A DNA stretch of 64,000 nt from Argentina anserina (taxonomy: Eukaryota > Streptophyta > Magnoliopsida > Rosales > Rosaceae), in assembly GCF_933775445.1 (NCBI RefSeq), contig NC_065876.1:17732001-17796000 (forward strand), in the 5' to 3' direction. Every line of letters starts with the position of its first letter. Position 1 is the stretch's first letter. The notes beneath the pieces were generated by a model. The model was given only the letters and a program-made list of their open reading frames with translations. It ran no database searches and was not told the DNA's origin. Position numbers and translations under genes: made by a program. Positions 48,501-60,900 of this stretch are shown here, piece by piece.

Positions 48501-49400
48501 TGGTGTTTGAAAACTCTAATGGTCCGAGAGACTTGGAAATGTTGGTTTCTAAGACTTGAAAGCGACACAGGGTAAAGAGAGATTATATAGTGTTGATGTG
48601 GTAGACCACTCAACCTCGAAATCTCATTCTTAATAGCGTAGTGAGATCTATCAGAGAAGAGAAGTCACCTGTAAGATTCGTTGAACAAGTTGGTGACATT
48701 CAAGACGACGATGTCTAGCATGTCTCCTAATGCCCTACCGTGCAATATGTACATTTGAACTTAGCCTGCCCTTAAGAGAAGACTATTAGATGGCGCCGTG
48801 TGACCATCTAGTTGAAGGGCGCACCTATAGTGGGGTGGTGAGAGTGGATAAGAAGAGAAGTTGACATCGAGGGTACGCTGGACTCTGCGGGAGCAAGGTC
48901 ATCTAGCAGGTTCAGGTGCATAGGGTATGCTATGTGCCTACGCTAAAGTTGTACATATGCACTCAATGTGTGTTATATAAGTAAATGCAGTTATGACTTA
49001 TTGGAATTTGGTTGAATAGTGAAGTTCGTTCTAAATTCGCCTTATAACTTAAAGGTCTTGTGTTGTAGAACATCTTGTTTTTCCCATTTGATTAGGGATG
49101 TTCGAGTCGTGGTTTTTCCTGGATGGGTGTTATCATGCTCATTGTTAAAATTCTTTGCAGACACAGTGAAGTTATATAACACCATTGAGGTGAAGGAAAA
49201 TACCACTTTTGTTTTGAGCCGGTTTGTATTTTGAATAGATCCACAAAGAAGCTTTGGAGAAAGGAAGTGGAGCTAGTCAAGGTATTGTAGAGCCATCATG
49301 ATGAAGGTGATGCATCATGGAAGCTAGGCTCGGATATGAAGACGGGATACCCACAGTTGTTTATTGAGTGAACTTGAATTTCGGGACGAAATTCCTTTTA
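45578..49400 (+). pseudogene. Element G interior, decayed gag-pol
   Basis: Only traces of coding sequence remain. Around 45870-45940 a frame reads GRGRTRGRGRVRAADRVRNV, gag-like. Around 46325-46400 a frame reads VIIGIDWLS and TVIDCF, the segment after the retropepsin site in gypsy elements. About 48385-48420 reads PLSMVEFHYKHAHLGGL, the integrase-end motif that precedes YNNS-type residues. No frame exceeds about 70 codons and no RT motif is readable. The interior is 3.8 kb, shorter than an autonomous chromovirus. Confidence 0.75.
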
Positions 49401-49412
49401 AGGGGGGTAGAA
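49401..49412 (+). other. Polypurine tract of element G
   Basis: AGGGGGGTAGAA immediately before TGTAATAACCCG, the plus-strand primer site of gypsy elements. Confidence 0.85.
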
Positions 49413-50246
49413 TGTAATAACCCGAATTTTTAGAAACTAAATGTCGAGTATTTTTTTTAAGTGTTAAACTTGTGAAATTAATTCAAGACGACAATTGGAG
49501 GTTTGCGACATTTCAAAACAAAAACGGAAACGTTCTCGGATCGTTTAATTAGAAAACGTAACGTTACCGCAACGTATAGATCGACTTTTATTCCGTCGCT
49601 CGGTTGCAAAAAATTCCTTCATGAAAGTCGTAGAGCTCATCGATACGAATTCGTGGACACGTCATGCGTTCGAATCGGACGTCGGATGCAAAAGTTATTA
49701 ACGTCGGAAGTTCGTTTCCGATTTTGGAAATAGTATAAAAGGAAGGAGAGGAGATTAAAAATCAGAAAATCAGATTTTTCTAAAAATCAGATCGGGTACT
49801 GTTCACCCGACCCAAAAACCTTCTCCGGCCGATTTCTCCACCATCCGACGTCGCCTCATGTCGTGCCACCTATCAAACTGACGGGCTCGACGAGCTCCAT
49901 CTTTTGGGCTACGCCTTGCACTCCGGCGACAACCACACACGGTGTAGCAACCGCCGGAAGTTACTGTTGTGGCGGCGCTGCCTCCTCCGGCCACCATGGC
50001 TCACGATTCTTGGGGGGTTTTGCTTGTCTCAGTCCCAGCAACATTCCCACAAAAGGAATCGAGCCAAATCGAAGTGTAAGTACCCGAATCAAAATTTCAA
50101 TTTCTAGGGTTTGTGAATAGTGCCGATTTTGTGTTCTTCGTTGTTTGGACTGTTTAGACTCGGATTTAGACCTTGGTGTCAACTAGGAAGTTGTTGGAAA
50201 TGTTGTTTAGGTTGTGGTGGTGAAATTTGGTGATGATTGGTGGCGG

Positions 50247-50560
50247 TTGGTGAACAGTAACGCCGAATGAATAGTGGCTGTGAATAGTAACTCCGCATGA
50301 ATAGTGATATGTAACAGTGACTGTGAATAGTGCTCTGTAACAGTAACTGTGAACAGTGCCACGGTAAAACAGTAACTGTGAACAGTGTTTTGGTAAAACA
50401 GTAACTGTGAACAGTGTTTTGGTAAACAGTAACTGTGAACAGTGGTTTAGTAAAACCAGTGATTAGTAAACATGAACAGTGTTCTGTGAACAGTGGTTTA
50501 GTAAAACCAGTGATTAGTAAACATGAACAGTGTTCTGTGAACAATGTTTTATGAACAACA
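50247..50560 (+). repeat. AACAGTAACTGTGAACAGTG tandem repeat in LTR
   Basis: About a dozen units built on GTAACTGTGAACAGTG, with later variants GTTTTGGTAAAACA and TAGTAAACATGAACAGTG. Each core is partly palindromic (ACAGT/ACTGT). A degraded inverted version is at about 59760-60000 in the solo LTR. Confidence 0.85.
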
Positions 50561-51181
50561 TTTAGCTGTGCTGAACTCGTCACCTGATATTTTAAGTATC
50601 ATTTTCTAAGCATTTATCGTGCTATTAGGTGACTGACGAAACGAGTGAGGAAATTACTTTCAGGGTCGTGGAAGTTGCACGCAGGAAAGAAGGTGAGTAA
50701 AATCTCACTTATTTACGAATCTACCCTTGCGGTGATTCAAGATTTTGCAAGAGTTTTTAATATTGAATTACGACACGTATACAATATAGTGGATTACATA
50801 TATATCGTATAAATGGTAATAAGTACATATATATAGTTTGCTATATTATATACTGTTATGAATTCATTGGAATTGGTCATTTCGAATGACGAGAATTAAA
50901 TATTGAGCATGTGATTTGATTTTTATACAATATGAGGTGTGATTATTGTACGTGGTTTTAACATGAGTTTGTTAAAATGTTTTGTCTTCGGACGAGTTTT
51001 TTGTCTTCGGACGTGTTTATGAAATATGACATGTATATGATATAATGGATTATATATATTGTATAAATGGTAAATATGTACATATATATATAGTTTGTTA
51101 TATAATATACTGTTATGATTTTATCGTGATTTATGTCATTTCGATGACGAGATTTATATATCGAGCATGTGATCTTGATTT

Positions 51182-51460
51182 GTACAATATGATGTGAGAT
51201 TATTGTACGTGATTTTAACATTGAGATTGTTAAAATGTTGATTTGTCTTCGGACATAATTTTTGGTACAATATGATGTGAGATTATTGTACGTGATTTTA
51301 ACATTGAGATTGTTAAAATGTTGATTTGTCTTCGGACATGATTTTTGGTACAATATGATGTGAGATTATTGTACGTGATTTTAACATTGAGATTGTTAAA
51401 ATGTTGATTTGTCTTCGGACGTGATTTGGTACAATATGATGTGAGATTATTGTACGTGTT
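51182..51460 (+). repeat. 83-bp tandem repeat in LTR
   Basis: GTACAATATGATGTGAG recurs at 51182, 51265, 51348 and 51429, giving units of 83, 83 and 81 bp with TTGTCTTCGGACATGAT and an ATTGTACGTGATTTTAACAT core. The inverted family member lies at about 58840-59100. Confidence 0.9.
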
Positions 51461-52224
51461 TGGCAAGTCGGAACCTAGCCTTTGGCCGGGCGAAAGTTAC
51501 GATACAGTTAGAGCTCTAGTCTGTCTGCCATAGTACTGCATGTGAGGTAACGGGTGGTTATCTGCTCATGGGTACTCAGATTGTTTTGGATGTTGGGTAG
51601 CGGGTGGCTATCCAATATCGGCGGTGTATTACGAGAGGGGTAACAGATGTGTACCAGCGTTCTTGGTACCCGTATTATAAATGCATTTGGGTAACCAGAA
51701 GGGTTACTTAATTTCTCATGAGCGCTTCTTTTCATATTTCTTTGGGACAACCAGATGGGCCATCCATTGACTCATGAGTGCATTTATATTTGTTTGATTT
51801 GTGGATTTTCGTATATATATTAATATGCGAGTTATATTTTCATTTTACTCATACGAGCTGTAAAGCTTACCGGGTTTGTGTTTACAATCCCGGTGCACCA
51901 ATTCGATGGTGTAGTGGATAACTCCGCATGTGTGGATTAGCGGGAATTGACGGACCGCTCAGAGGACTTGAAGTTATTTATCTCCAGCTTGTGTGTGGAT
52001 TTTGTGTGAGTATCTTGTGAGTTTGTTGTGAGGATTACGCAATTCCATTTGTTATAATATTGAATTATAATTTGGGTTGTAATAATCGGTTTAACTGAGT
52101 TGTATTTTGAACTCAGAGATGATCCGCTGTGGCATTTTAAATGATTTCGATTCGTTGAAATTGTTTGGTGTTTAACGACTTTGAAATTTTGAGTTTGTAT
52201 ACTCGAAATTTTGGGGTCGTTACA

Positions 52225-52459
52225 ACAAGATCCCAAGAAGATGATCGTAGTTGGTGTTTGTGGGAAGCCTCGAGTCGGAGCAGTCAAAGGAAATTCATTT
52301 GGACTTGCATTCCGAAGTGCAGCCCAGGAGATTTCTGCAGAGTTCTGCCATGAGATGTTTGAGTCTTCATGGATCATCCTGGACTCAAATTCAGTTGACC
52401 CCTTTATGAAAAGCTTGATGTTGAATTGTTCTAGAACTTCCCCAGGCAAAATGTTTTGA
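52225..52459 (+). pseudogene. CDC45 C-terminal fragment, second copy
   Basis: Directly after the gypsy LTR the plus strand reads QDPKKMIVVGVCGKPRVGAV then KGNSFGLAFRSAAQEISAEF and FESSWIILDSNS, ending SRTSPGKMF. This is the last ~78 residues of CDC45, closely similar to 2340-2103 on the minus strand. Homology continues a few bases past the stop (TTGACTCTA) and then ends. No other CDC45 part is present on the far side of element G. Compared with the 2.1-kb copy it has a net 3-base loss near LMLNC. It is a fragment with no start. Confidence 0.93.
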
Positions 52460-52531
52460 CTCTACCCTTTAGTTTCTTTGAGCAAGTTGACTGTAATGCT
52501 GTGTTTCCAAGTCACATAACTGTTTTTTTCT

Positions 52532-52671
52532 TTTAATAAATTTCTCATTTCTTCAATCGTCAATTGTAACATGTTTCTTTCTTTCATATATGGACTGAAC
52601 TCGACACTTTGCAGCAAGATCTTTACTCTTTTTTTTTTCTCCCTGTAACAAAACTTTCTTCATTTCCTATA
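52532..52671 (+). repeat. 140-bp direct repeat, copy 1
   Basis: Nearly identical to 54599-54734, 2.07 kb away, same strand. Starts TTTAATAAAT and includes GGACTGAACTCGACACTTTG. It leads directly into the hairpin at 52679, so it may be the conserved subterminal part of a Helitron. Confidence 0.9.
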
Positions 52672-52678
52672 TATAAAG

Positions 52679-52697
52679 CGGCCTCAGGCCGGCTAGT
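52679..52697 (+). mobile_element. Probable Helitron 3' terminus
   Basis: CGGCC-TCA-GGCCG forms a perfect 5-bp stem with a 3-base loop, then G and CTAG followed by T. Helitrons end in a short hairpin a few bases before CTRR and insert between A and T. If correct, the CDC45 fragment and 140-bp repeat upstream belong to a non-autonomous Helitron that carried gene DNA. The spacing from hairpin to CTAG (1 base) is shorter than usual, and the 5' TC end was not found. Confidence 0.5.
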
Positions 52698-54598
52698 GTT
52701 CATTTGCTTTGCTGTTTATTTTATTAGGTTATCTTTAGATTATTGGTTTATTTTATTTTTCAAGTCAGTGTAGCTCATATATATTGAGTTCTGCATGTGA
52801 TTTTTGGTTAATGTGAAAAAGTCCAAAGTGTCTGTTTCTAGGTTCAACATTCTTGAAGATGAAGCTGATACTACTAATACTCCTCCTGATGACCTCCTAG
52901 CGGAAACTATTGTCTCTGATCCTCCTAAGATTGTCATAATCCAATTGTTCGTACCCTTACTGGAATAATTTATACAATATATCAATGCAAATTTACTTGG
53001 GTTTCTATTTGAAATCTTTATCTTGCTAGTTACGATCCACTTTATTGGATACTAAATTAAATGATTTGGGAGTTGAAGAAAAAAAATATTTCCCTTGGTT
53101 TTCTGTTGTGTATGTTTTTCATTATTCTGGTGTATTCCATGGTTGATATTCTAGTCACATAAAACTGAAATACAGTATATTCAGTGGTTGTTCATTCTGT
53201 CTAGTTATTATAGTTACTGACTGGAACTAGGGAACCTAATCCAATTAGAGTCCACTTCCTTGTTGACTTTGAACCATATCATCTAAGTTCATGTTTGCAT
53301 GGTTGGCAATGAGCATATATTCATATCATTGTAATTGTACTATGGCCTTTGAGTGTAATGCCACAAGCACGACACTTAGTCCATAGATTTTGATATGGCT
53401 TTCTTTGGATCAATTTTCTTGCTTGGAGGTCTGTCAGCTCTTTAGGAAAGTATAAATCCAATTTGAGGATGAACCTTTTTGGGTTTTCTTTTGAAGCTTG
53501 TCTTTTTTCTTTATCTGGACATTTTGCCAAGTTTCTGAGTTCTTTGGAAGCTTTTCTACTAGAATTGACATTGATGCTAACTTTAACTTAATAGTTGGGT
53601 TTATATATGTTGGGGTCCTTGCTAGCATTGCGTCAGTCCAACTAAGATTTGATGTTTGGAATTAAATGGTACTTTGTCCTGTAAACATGCATCCTTCTTA
53701 TGTGCACATCAGAGATCTCTCCTCTGCGTGGTTTCCAACTTTCCATTACAAATAAGACCACCGATTCTTGTAGCCTCGAGCTGACTGCAACCGGATTGTC
53801 TGTCTCTAGACCAGAAAGATGTTATCTTTGTTTTGCTGCTCTCCTTGCTTCTCATATAGCAATTTTCTTTTGTTTGAAAGTATGACATTGAACAGCAAAT
53901 GAGCTTATTGTGACTTGATGCTTGAAAGTAAAGTAATTATATTGTTTATGGAGGTGCCGACTTGAGAGTAACTATAATGATATATTCATGGAATTCAAAT
54001 GTGGTTGTGGACCTGTGATCTTTTGGTACACTTGCATAAATTTGGTTTAATTATTATTACCTCCTCAAATATAGGATCGAGTTCTATATATTTATTTTCC
54101 ACTTGAGCTAAGGTTTTGTTGCTTCCAGTTTCAGTCTGAAAGTTATTTAATTGTCTTGCTTAGTCATGAGAGTTTGGTTCTTTTTCAAATATATCAATTA
54201 TGCTGAAATGTATATCTGAGTGTGTTATTATCATTTAAACACATAGAGGTTACTTATGGTTACTTATTTTCTAGGACATGATGGATGAGGAAACAACCTG
54301 CAAGCCTTATATTGGATGCCTTTTTACCACTGAATCTGGGTTATATATGTGTTCATCCTATTTTTGAATGTCCTTGAGTGAAAAAGAAAACAAAATTGTT
54401 GTTGGTGTGCAAGCTTAAATGTGTCATTCTCTGACAATTATTCTTCCTAGTTGTTTATTTGTTTCTGTGATCATACGTACAAATGTTTTGATGGAAGTAA
54501 TGGTGGGGGTGATGGTCCTGCGATAGTGAAGCTTTTTGTTGATAAAATGCAGAGGCCTTGATGAGAACTAGAGCTAGTGATCCTATCCTTCAAGATCT
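52698..54598. other. No recognised gene; weak coding-like stretches
   Basis: A plus-strand frame near 52820-52965 reads SVSRFNILEDEADTTNTPPD, and a minus-strand frame at 53530-53321 reads KENPKRFILKLDLYFPKELT and CRACGITLKGHS. A short plus-strand frame lies at 53700-53885. None was recognised, and splice-like CAG sites are common, so captured exon fragments are possible. Confidence 0.35.
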
Positions 54599-54734
54599 TT
54601 TAATAAATATCTCATTTCTTCAATCGTCAATTGTAACATGTTTCTTTCTTTCATATATGGACTGAACTCGACACTTTGCAGCAAGATCGTTACTTTTTTT
54701 TTGTCCCAGTAACAAAACTTTCTTCACTTCCTAT
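54599..54734 (+). repeat. 140-bp direct repeat, copy 2
   Basis: Second copy of 52532-52671. It diverges after CTTCCTATA, before where the hairpin would lie, so it lacks a terminus. Confidence 0.9.
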
Positions 54735-54949
54735 AAACATAATGAACTATTCATACGACATTGGCTTAGTTACACTAGCCTTTTAGAAACTATCCTTCAC
54801 ACTTTCATACAACATCTCTACTCTTATACAAACTCAATTGATCTGAAATAGTTTAAATTTGTTTATCTGATTTGGTTTTAAAATTTCACAATATCAAATT
54901 GGTAAATAGCTGTATCTAATATTTGTTCACTGACTTTTATGCAACACAG
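54735..54949. other. No gene; leader of Helitron Rep region
   Basis: AT-rich DNA ending in GCAACACAG, the acceptor of the first readable Rep exon. Confidence 0.45.
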
Positions 54950-57900
54950 ATGTGATACCTACAAGAAGTCGTAGAAAAAGGAAGTCAATTTGTACTTTAG
55001 ATGAAGGGAAAAGAAATTATATTCATACAAGGAATGCTACTGATAAAGAAGCCAGTGCTAATGAGATTTCAGAACTTCATCAATATTCAATAGGTATGAT
55101 AGTTTTGTTGTAAACACAATTAGTTTTGATTCTAACGGCTAATTAGAGTTAAATGCCTTAATTTGTTTGCTGATTATAATTCTTTCATATCAAATGTGGT
55201 GATCAGGTGCTTTAATTTGTGTTAGCCTATGACAAATTTTTTTAGTCAACAGATTTAAAACAAATGTGTTGCTTTTATTTTTTACTAAACTTATAATGAC
55301 TTGATTTGTTTGCTAATTATAATTCTTTCATATAAAATGTGGTAATCGGGTGCTTTCATTTGTGTTGGCTTGTGACAATTTTTTTATTCAACAGATTTAA
55401 AACAAATGTGTTGCTTTTATTTTTACTAAACTTATAAACATACAAAGAGAAATCAGCGCTTATAGTGTCTTAATGTTTCCAGACCAAAAAAGATATATAA
55501 AAAAAAGATATTTGCTCTGTGGATAAATTGCTCTCCCAGTCATTTGCTATTTATCAATCTTTTATTGTAGTAGAATTATATGTTTTTTTTGTTCACGAGC
55601 TCATATTTGATATCTAAGACAATAGCAATAAGGATAAACGGTTAATGTCAGTTTGTAATGTGTTGTGATGGCAATTTTCAGTCTTACTATTTATGTTGCA
55701 GCGAGTGATGAAACTGTAGGTGTAACTTCAAGGGGACATGCATGGTACCAGAAAAATAGACGAGGTTATATCTCTGATATACTAGGAGTCTTTTAACATG
55801 AATGTGTTGTTTGTATTGACTAATTTTGTTTTGCTTTTGTTACAGATGTTGTTATTGAATACAATGATGATGGTCATAATGGATATGAATGTATACATTG
55901 TGCTGCTAATTTTTGGTTGGGAGAAGCAAACAAATGACAATCGAAAAGAGCACCTATTGTTTATCCAGAATGTTGTAAAAAAGGACGGGTTAAAGTCCAA
56001 CAATTGAAACCAACTCCTGTATTACTTGAACAATATTTGAATCCTAAGAATGGTCGGAAAAGTATAAGATTCCGGGAAAATATTCGAATTTACAATTCAA
56101 TGTTTGCTTATACTTCTATGGGTGCAAAAATTGATTACAAGATAAATGATGGATCTGCACCGTATGTTTTCAAGATCTCTAGACAAATTCATCACTTAAT
56201 GGGGTCTATGTTACCACTAGATGGCAATTCTCCAAAATACGCCCAATTATATATTTACGATACAAAAAATGAAGTTTCAAATCGTGTAAATGCCGTTGAC
56301 CCTTCACACACTTCCAAAGTTAACCTAAATATTGTTAATGCATTGATCCAAATGTTTAACCAAATAAATGAATTGACTAAAACCTATTGTGCTATTAGAG
56401 ACAGGTTTCAAACTGTTTCTTTGTCTTCACTTAACATGACAATGCTTGCTCCTGAATCATCTAATAACAAACAATATGAACACCCTGTAAATGATGAAAT
56501 AGGGGGTTTAGTTGTTGGCGATATCGGTGAATTTAATTCAAACAAAGATATAGTTGTTCAATCTATAGATCGACGTTTGCGTCGGATTTCAAAAATATAT
56601 CCAAAATATATGTCATTACAGTATCCGTTATTGTTTCCATACGGTGAAACGGATTTCATATTAATTTATTCTTACAACCGATAGTCGGTAAAGAAAATGA
56701 AGAACCAAACAAAATGTCAATGCGCAGTTTCATTGCATATCATCTTCATGATAGAAATGGAGCTATGAGTACATTAAGTAAAGGTGGAAGATTATTCCAG
56801 CAATACTTAGTTGATGTTTATGCTACCGTCGATGAAAATCATTTAGACTATATTAGACAAAATCCAGATAAGTTTCGAACTGCTAAGTGTGATGAAATTT
56901 ATGTTGGTGTCTCATCTGGAATAGAATATAGTAGCGATATTGGACGAACTATTCTTCCAAGTTCTCATACTGGTTCTCCAAGAGATATGATGAATAATTA
57001 CCATGACGCTATGGCTATTTGCCGTCAATATGGAAATTCTGATTTGTTTATTACATTTACTTGCAATCCTAAATGGATTGAAATAGTGAGATACTTCGAG
57101 AGGCATCCTGGATATAAACAAGAAGATAGACCTGATGTAGTTTCACGAATTTTTCAAGTCAAATTAAAAGACATGATTGATTATATTAAGTCTGGAAAAC
57201 CTTTTGGTAAAACTAGAGCCCATGTGTATACAATTGAATTTCAAAAAAAGGGACTACCTCATGCTCATATTTTATTTTGGTTAACGAAAAATTATAAATG
57301 TTATACTTCAAATGATATTGACTCTATTATATCAGCCGAATTACCAGATAAAAATATTAATCTAATTCTTTTTAACATTGTTAGTCAATTTATGATTCAC
57401 GGACCATGTGAGCTTATGAATTCAAAAGCTCCATGCATACGTGAAAGAAAATGTACCAAATCTTTTCCTAAACCATACAGTGATTACACTGTATTTGAAA
57501 GAATTAATGCTCCTGTATATAAACGTCGAAATGATCCTACAAAATTTACAACAAAAAATGGTCTAGAAATTGGAAATCAGTTTGTTGTTCCTTATAATGC
57601 CGAACTTTTATTAAGATACAATGCTCATATCAATGTCGAGCTATGTTCACAATCTATGATGATTAAATACTTATTTAAATATATACGTAAAGGTCCAGAT
57701 AGAACTCGAATTATGATATATGGAGAAAGACCCGATGAAATTCAAAATTACCTAAATTGTAGATATTTAACGCCACATGAATCTATTTGGAGACTATTTA
57801 AATTTTCAATTCATTCAAGATATCATGCAGTTCAATATTTAACAGTTCATTTACCTTCAGAACAAAATATTATTTTTAAAGAGACAGAAACAATAAATAC

Positions 57901-60900
57901 ACTAATAAATTATAGATCGATTTTACGTACTACATTAACTGCTTGGTTTCTAGCAAATGAACAATATAAACATGCTAAAGAATTAACTTATCCTGAATTT
58001 CCTACTAAGTTCGTATGGAAACCCAATTATCAAATGTGGGAACCTAGACAGCACTATGTGTAACGACCCCAAATTTCAAGCTTAAAAACTCAAAATTTCA
58101 AAGTCGTTAAACACCAAACAATCTCGATGAAATCGAAATCATTTAAAATGCCACAGCGGATCATCTCTGAGTTCAAAATACAACTCAGTCAAACCGATTA
58201 ATACAAACCAAATTATAATTCAACGTTATATCAAATGGAAATGTATAATCCTCACAACAACCTCACAAGATAGTCACACAAAATCCTCACACAAGCTGAA
58301 GATAAATAACTTCAAGTCCTCTGAGCGGTCCGTCAATTCCCGCTAATCCACACCTGCGGAGTTATCCACTACACCATCGAATTGGTGCACCGGGATTGTA
58401 AACACAAACCCGGTAAGCTTTACAGCTCGTATGAGTAAAATAAAAACATATCTCGCATATCAATATATACGGAAATCCAGAAATCAACAAATATAAATGC
58501 ACTCATGAGTCAATGGACGGCCCATCTGGTCGTCCCAAAGAAATATGAAATAAAACGCTCATGAGAAATTAAGTAACCCTTCTGGTTACCCAAATGCATT
58601 TATATTACGGGTACCAAGAACGCTGGTACACATCTGTTACCCCTCTCGTAATACACCGTCGATATTGGATAGCCACCCGCTACCCAACATCCAAAACAAT
58701 CTGAGTACCCATGAGCAGATAACCACCCGTTACCTCACATGCAGTACTAAGGCAGACAGACTAGAGCTCTAACTGTATCGTAACTTTCGCCCGGTCAAAG
58801 GCTAGATTCCGACTTGCCAAACACGTACAATAATCTCACATCATATTGTACCAAATCACGTCCGAAGACAAATCAACATTTTAACAATCTCAATGTTAAA
58901 ATCACGTACAATAATCTCACATCATATTGTACCAAAAATCAAGTCCGAAGACAAATCAACATTTTAACAATCTCCATGTTAAAATCACGTACAATAATCT
59001 CACATCATATTGTACCAAAAATCAAGTCCGAAGACAAATCAACATTTTAACAATCTCCATGTTAAAATCACGTACAATAATCTCACATCATATTGTACAA
59101 ATCAAAATCACATGCTCGATATATAAATCTTGTCATCAAAATGACATAAAACACGATAAAATCATAACAGTATATTATATAGCAAACTATATATATGTAC
59201 ATATTTACCATTTATACAATATATATAATCCATTATATCATATACATGTCATATTTCATAAACACGTCCGAAGACAAAAACTCGTCCGAAGACAAAACTC
59301 ATTCGAAAACAAAACTCGTCCGAAGACAAAACGTTTTAACAAACACCATGTTAAAACCACGTACAATAATCTCATATTGTACAAATTAAATCACATGCTC
59401 AATATTTAATTCTCGTCATCGAAATGACAAATCCCAATGAATTTATAACAGTATATAATATAGCAAACTATATATATATGTACTTATTACCATTTATATA
59501 ATGTATATATAATCCACTATATCGTATATATGTCGTAATTCAATATTAAAAACTCTTGTAAAATCTTGAATCTCCGCAAGGGTAGATTCGTAAATATGTG
59601 AGATTTTACTCGCCTTCTTTCCTGCGTGCAACTTCCACGACCCTGAAAGTAATTTCCTCACTCGTTTCGTCAGTCACCTAATAGCACGATAAATGCTTAG
59701 AAAATGATACTTAAAATATCAGGTGACGAGTTCAGCACAGCTAAATGTTGTTTTTAAAACATTGTTACGGAACACTGTTCATGTTTACTAATCATTGTTT
59801 TCTACAAACCACTGTTCACAGTTACTGTTTTACCATGCACTGTTCAAATTACTGTTACAGTTCACTATTCACAGGTACTGTTACAGATCACTATTCATAG
59901 TTACTGTTACAGATCCCTATTCACAGTACTATTCATGCGCGCGGTACTATTCACAGTACTATTCATGCGTGATACTATTCACAATTACTATTCATGCGCG
60001 TTACTGTTCACCAACCGCCACCAATCATCACCAAATTTCACCACCACAACCTAAACAACATTTCCAACAACTTCCTAGTTGACACCAAGTTCTAAATCCG
60101 AGCCTAAATAGTCCAAACAACGAAAAACATATATTCGGCACTATTCACAAACCCTAGAAATTGAAATTTTGATTCGGGTACTTACACTTCGATTTGGCTC
60201 GATTGCTTTTGTGGGAATGTTGCTGGGACTGAGACAAGCAAAACCCCCCAAGAATCTCGAGCCATGGTGGCCGGAGGAGGCGGCGCCGCAACAGCAATAA
60301 CTTCCGGCGGTTGCTACACCGTGTGTGGTTGTCGCCGGAGTGCAAGGCGTAGCCCAAAAGATGGAGCTCGTCGAGCCCGTCAGTTTGATAGGTGGCACGA
60401 CACGAGGCGACGTCGGATGGTGGAGAAATCGGCCGGAGAAGGTTTTTGGGTCGGGTGAACAGTACCCGAGCTAGGGTGAACAGTACCCGAGCTGATTTTT
60501 AGAAAAATCTGATTTTCTGATTTTTAATCTCCTCTCCTTCCTTTTATACTATTTCCAAAATCGGAAACGAACTTCCGACGTTAATAACTTTCGCGTCCGA
60601 CGTCTGATTCGAACGCATGACATGTCCACGAATTCGTATCGATGAGGTCTACGACTTTCGTGAAGGAAGTTTTCGCAACCGAGCGACGGAATAAAAGTCG
60701 ATCTATACGTTGCGGTAACGTTACATTTTCTAAATAAACGATCCGAGAACGTTTCCGTTTTCGTTTCGAAATGTGGCAAACCTCCAATTGTCGTCTTGAA
60801 TTAATTTCACAAGTTTAATACTTTGAAAATACTCGACATTTAGTTTCTAAAAATTCGGGTTATTACACTATGAAACTATTGGTAAAATGGCTTATGCTAG

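Larger units (their letters stand above)
45269..52224 (+). mobile_element. Ty3/gypsy element G (chromovirus-like), 5' truncated
   Basis: Parts: last 295 bp of the 5' LTR, PBS, 3.8-kb interior, polypurine tract and a complete 2,812-bp 3' LTR. The PBS, the TTTCGGGACGAAATTCC string and the GGGGGGTAGAA-TGTAATAACCCG junction fit Tekay/Del-type chromoviruses. No polyprotein frame survives. It lies within a CDC45-like fragment that resumes at 52225. A solo LTR of the same family is at 58059-60867. Confidence 0.88.
49413..52224 (+). mobile_element. Element G 3' LTR (2,812 bp)
   Basis: Starts TGTAATAACCCG and ends GGGGTCGTTACA. Contains two internal tandem-repeat zones (50247-50560 and 51182-51460) and a C-rich stretch at about 49800-50040. 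Several short frames in it have an inverted counterpart in the solo LTR at 58059-60867, but these are not known proteins. ACAAG follows at 52225-52229, as in the CDC45 gene. Confidence 0.93.

Noticed and set aside
49803..50120. Short frames in both orientations in the gypsy LTR, matched in the solo LTR at 60141-60458
   Set aside because: They are a shared non-coding LTR stretch; both strands are open, and no known family matches.
50958..51466. Minus-strand frames with repeated YNNLTSYCTKN units
   Set aside because: This is the translation of the 83-bp LTR tandem repeat, not a gene.
51937..52449. 170-codon minus-strand frame across the LTR/CDC45 junction
   Set aside because: It is antisense to the CDC45 fragment and runs into the LTR; the sense strand explains the coding signal.
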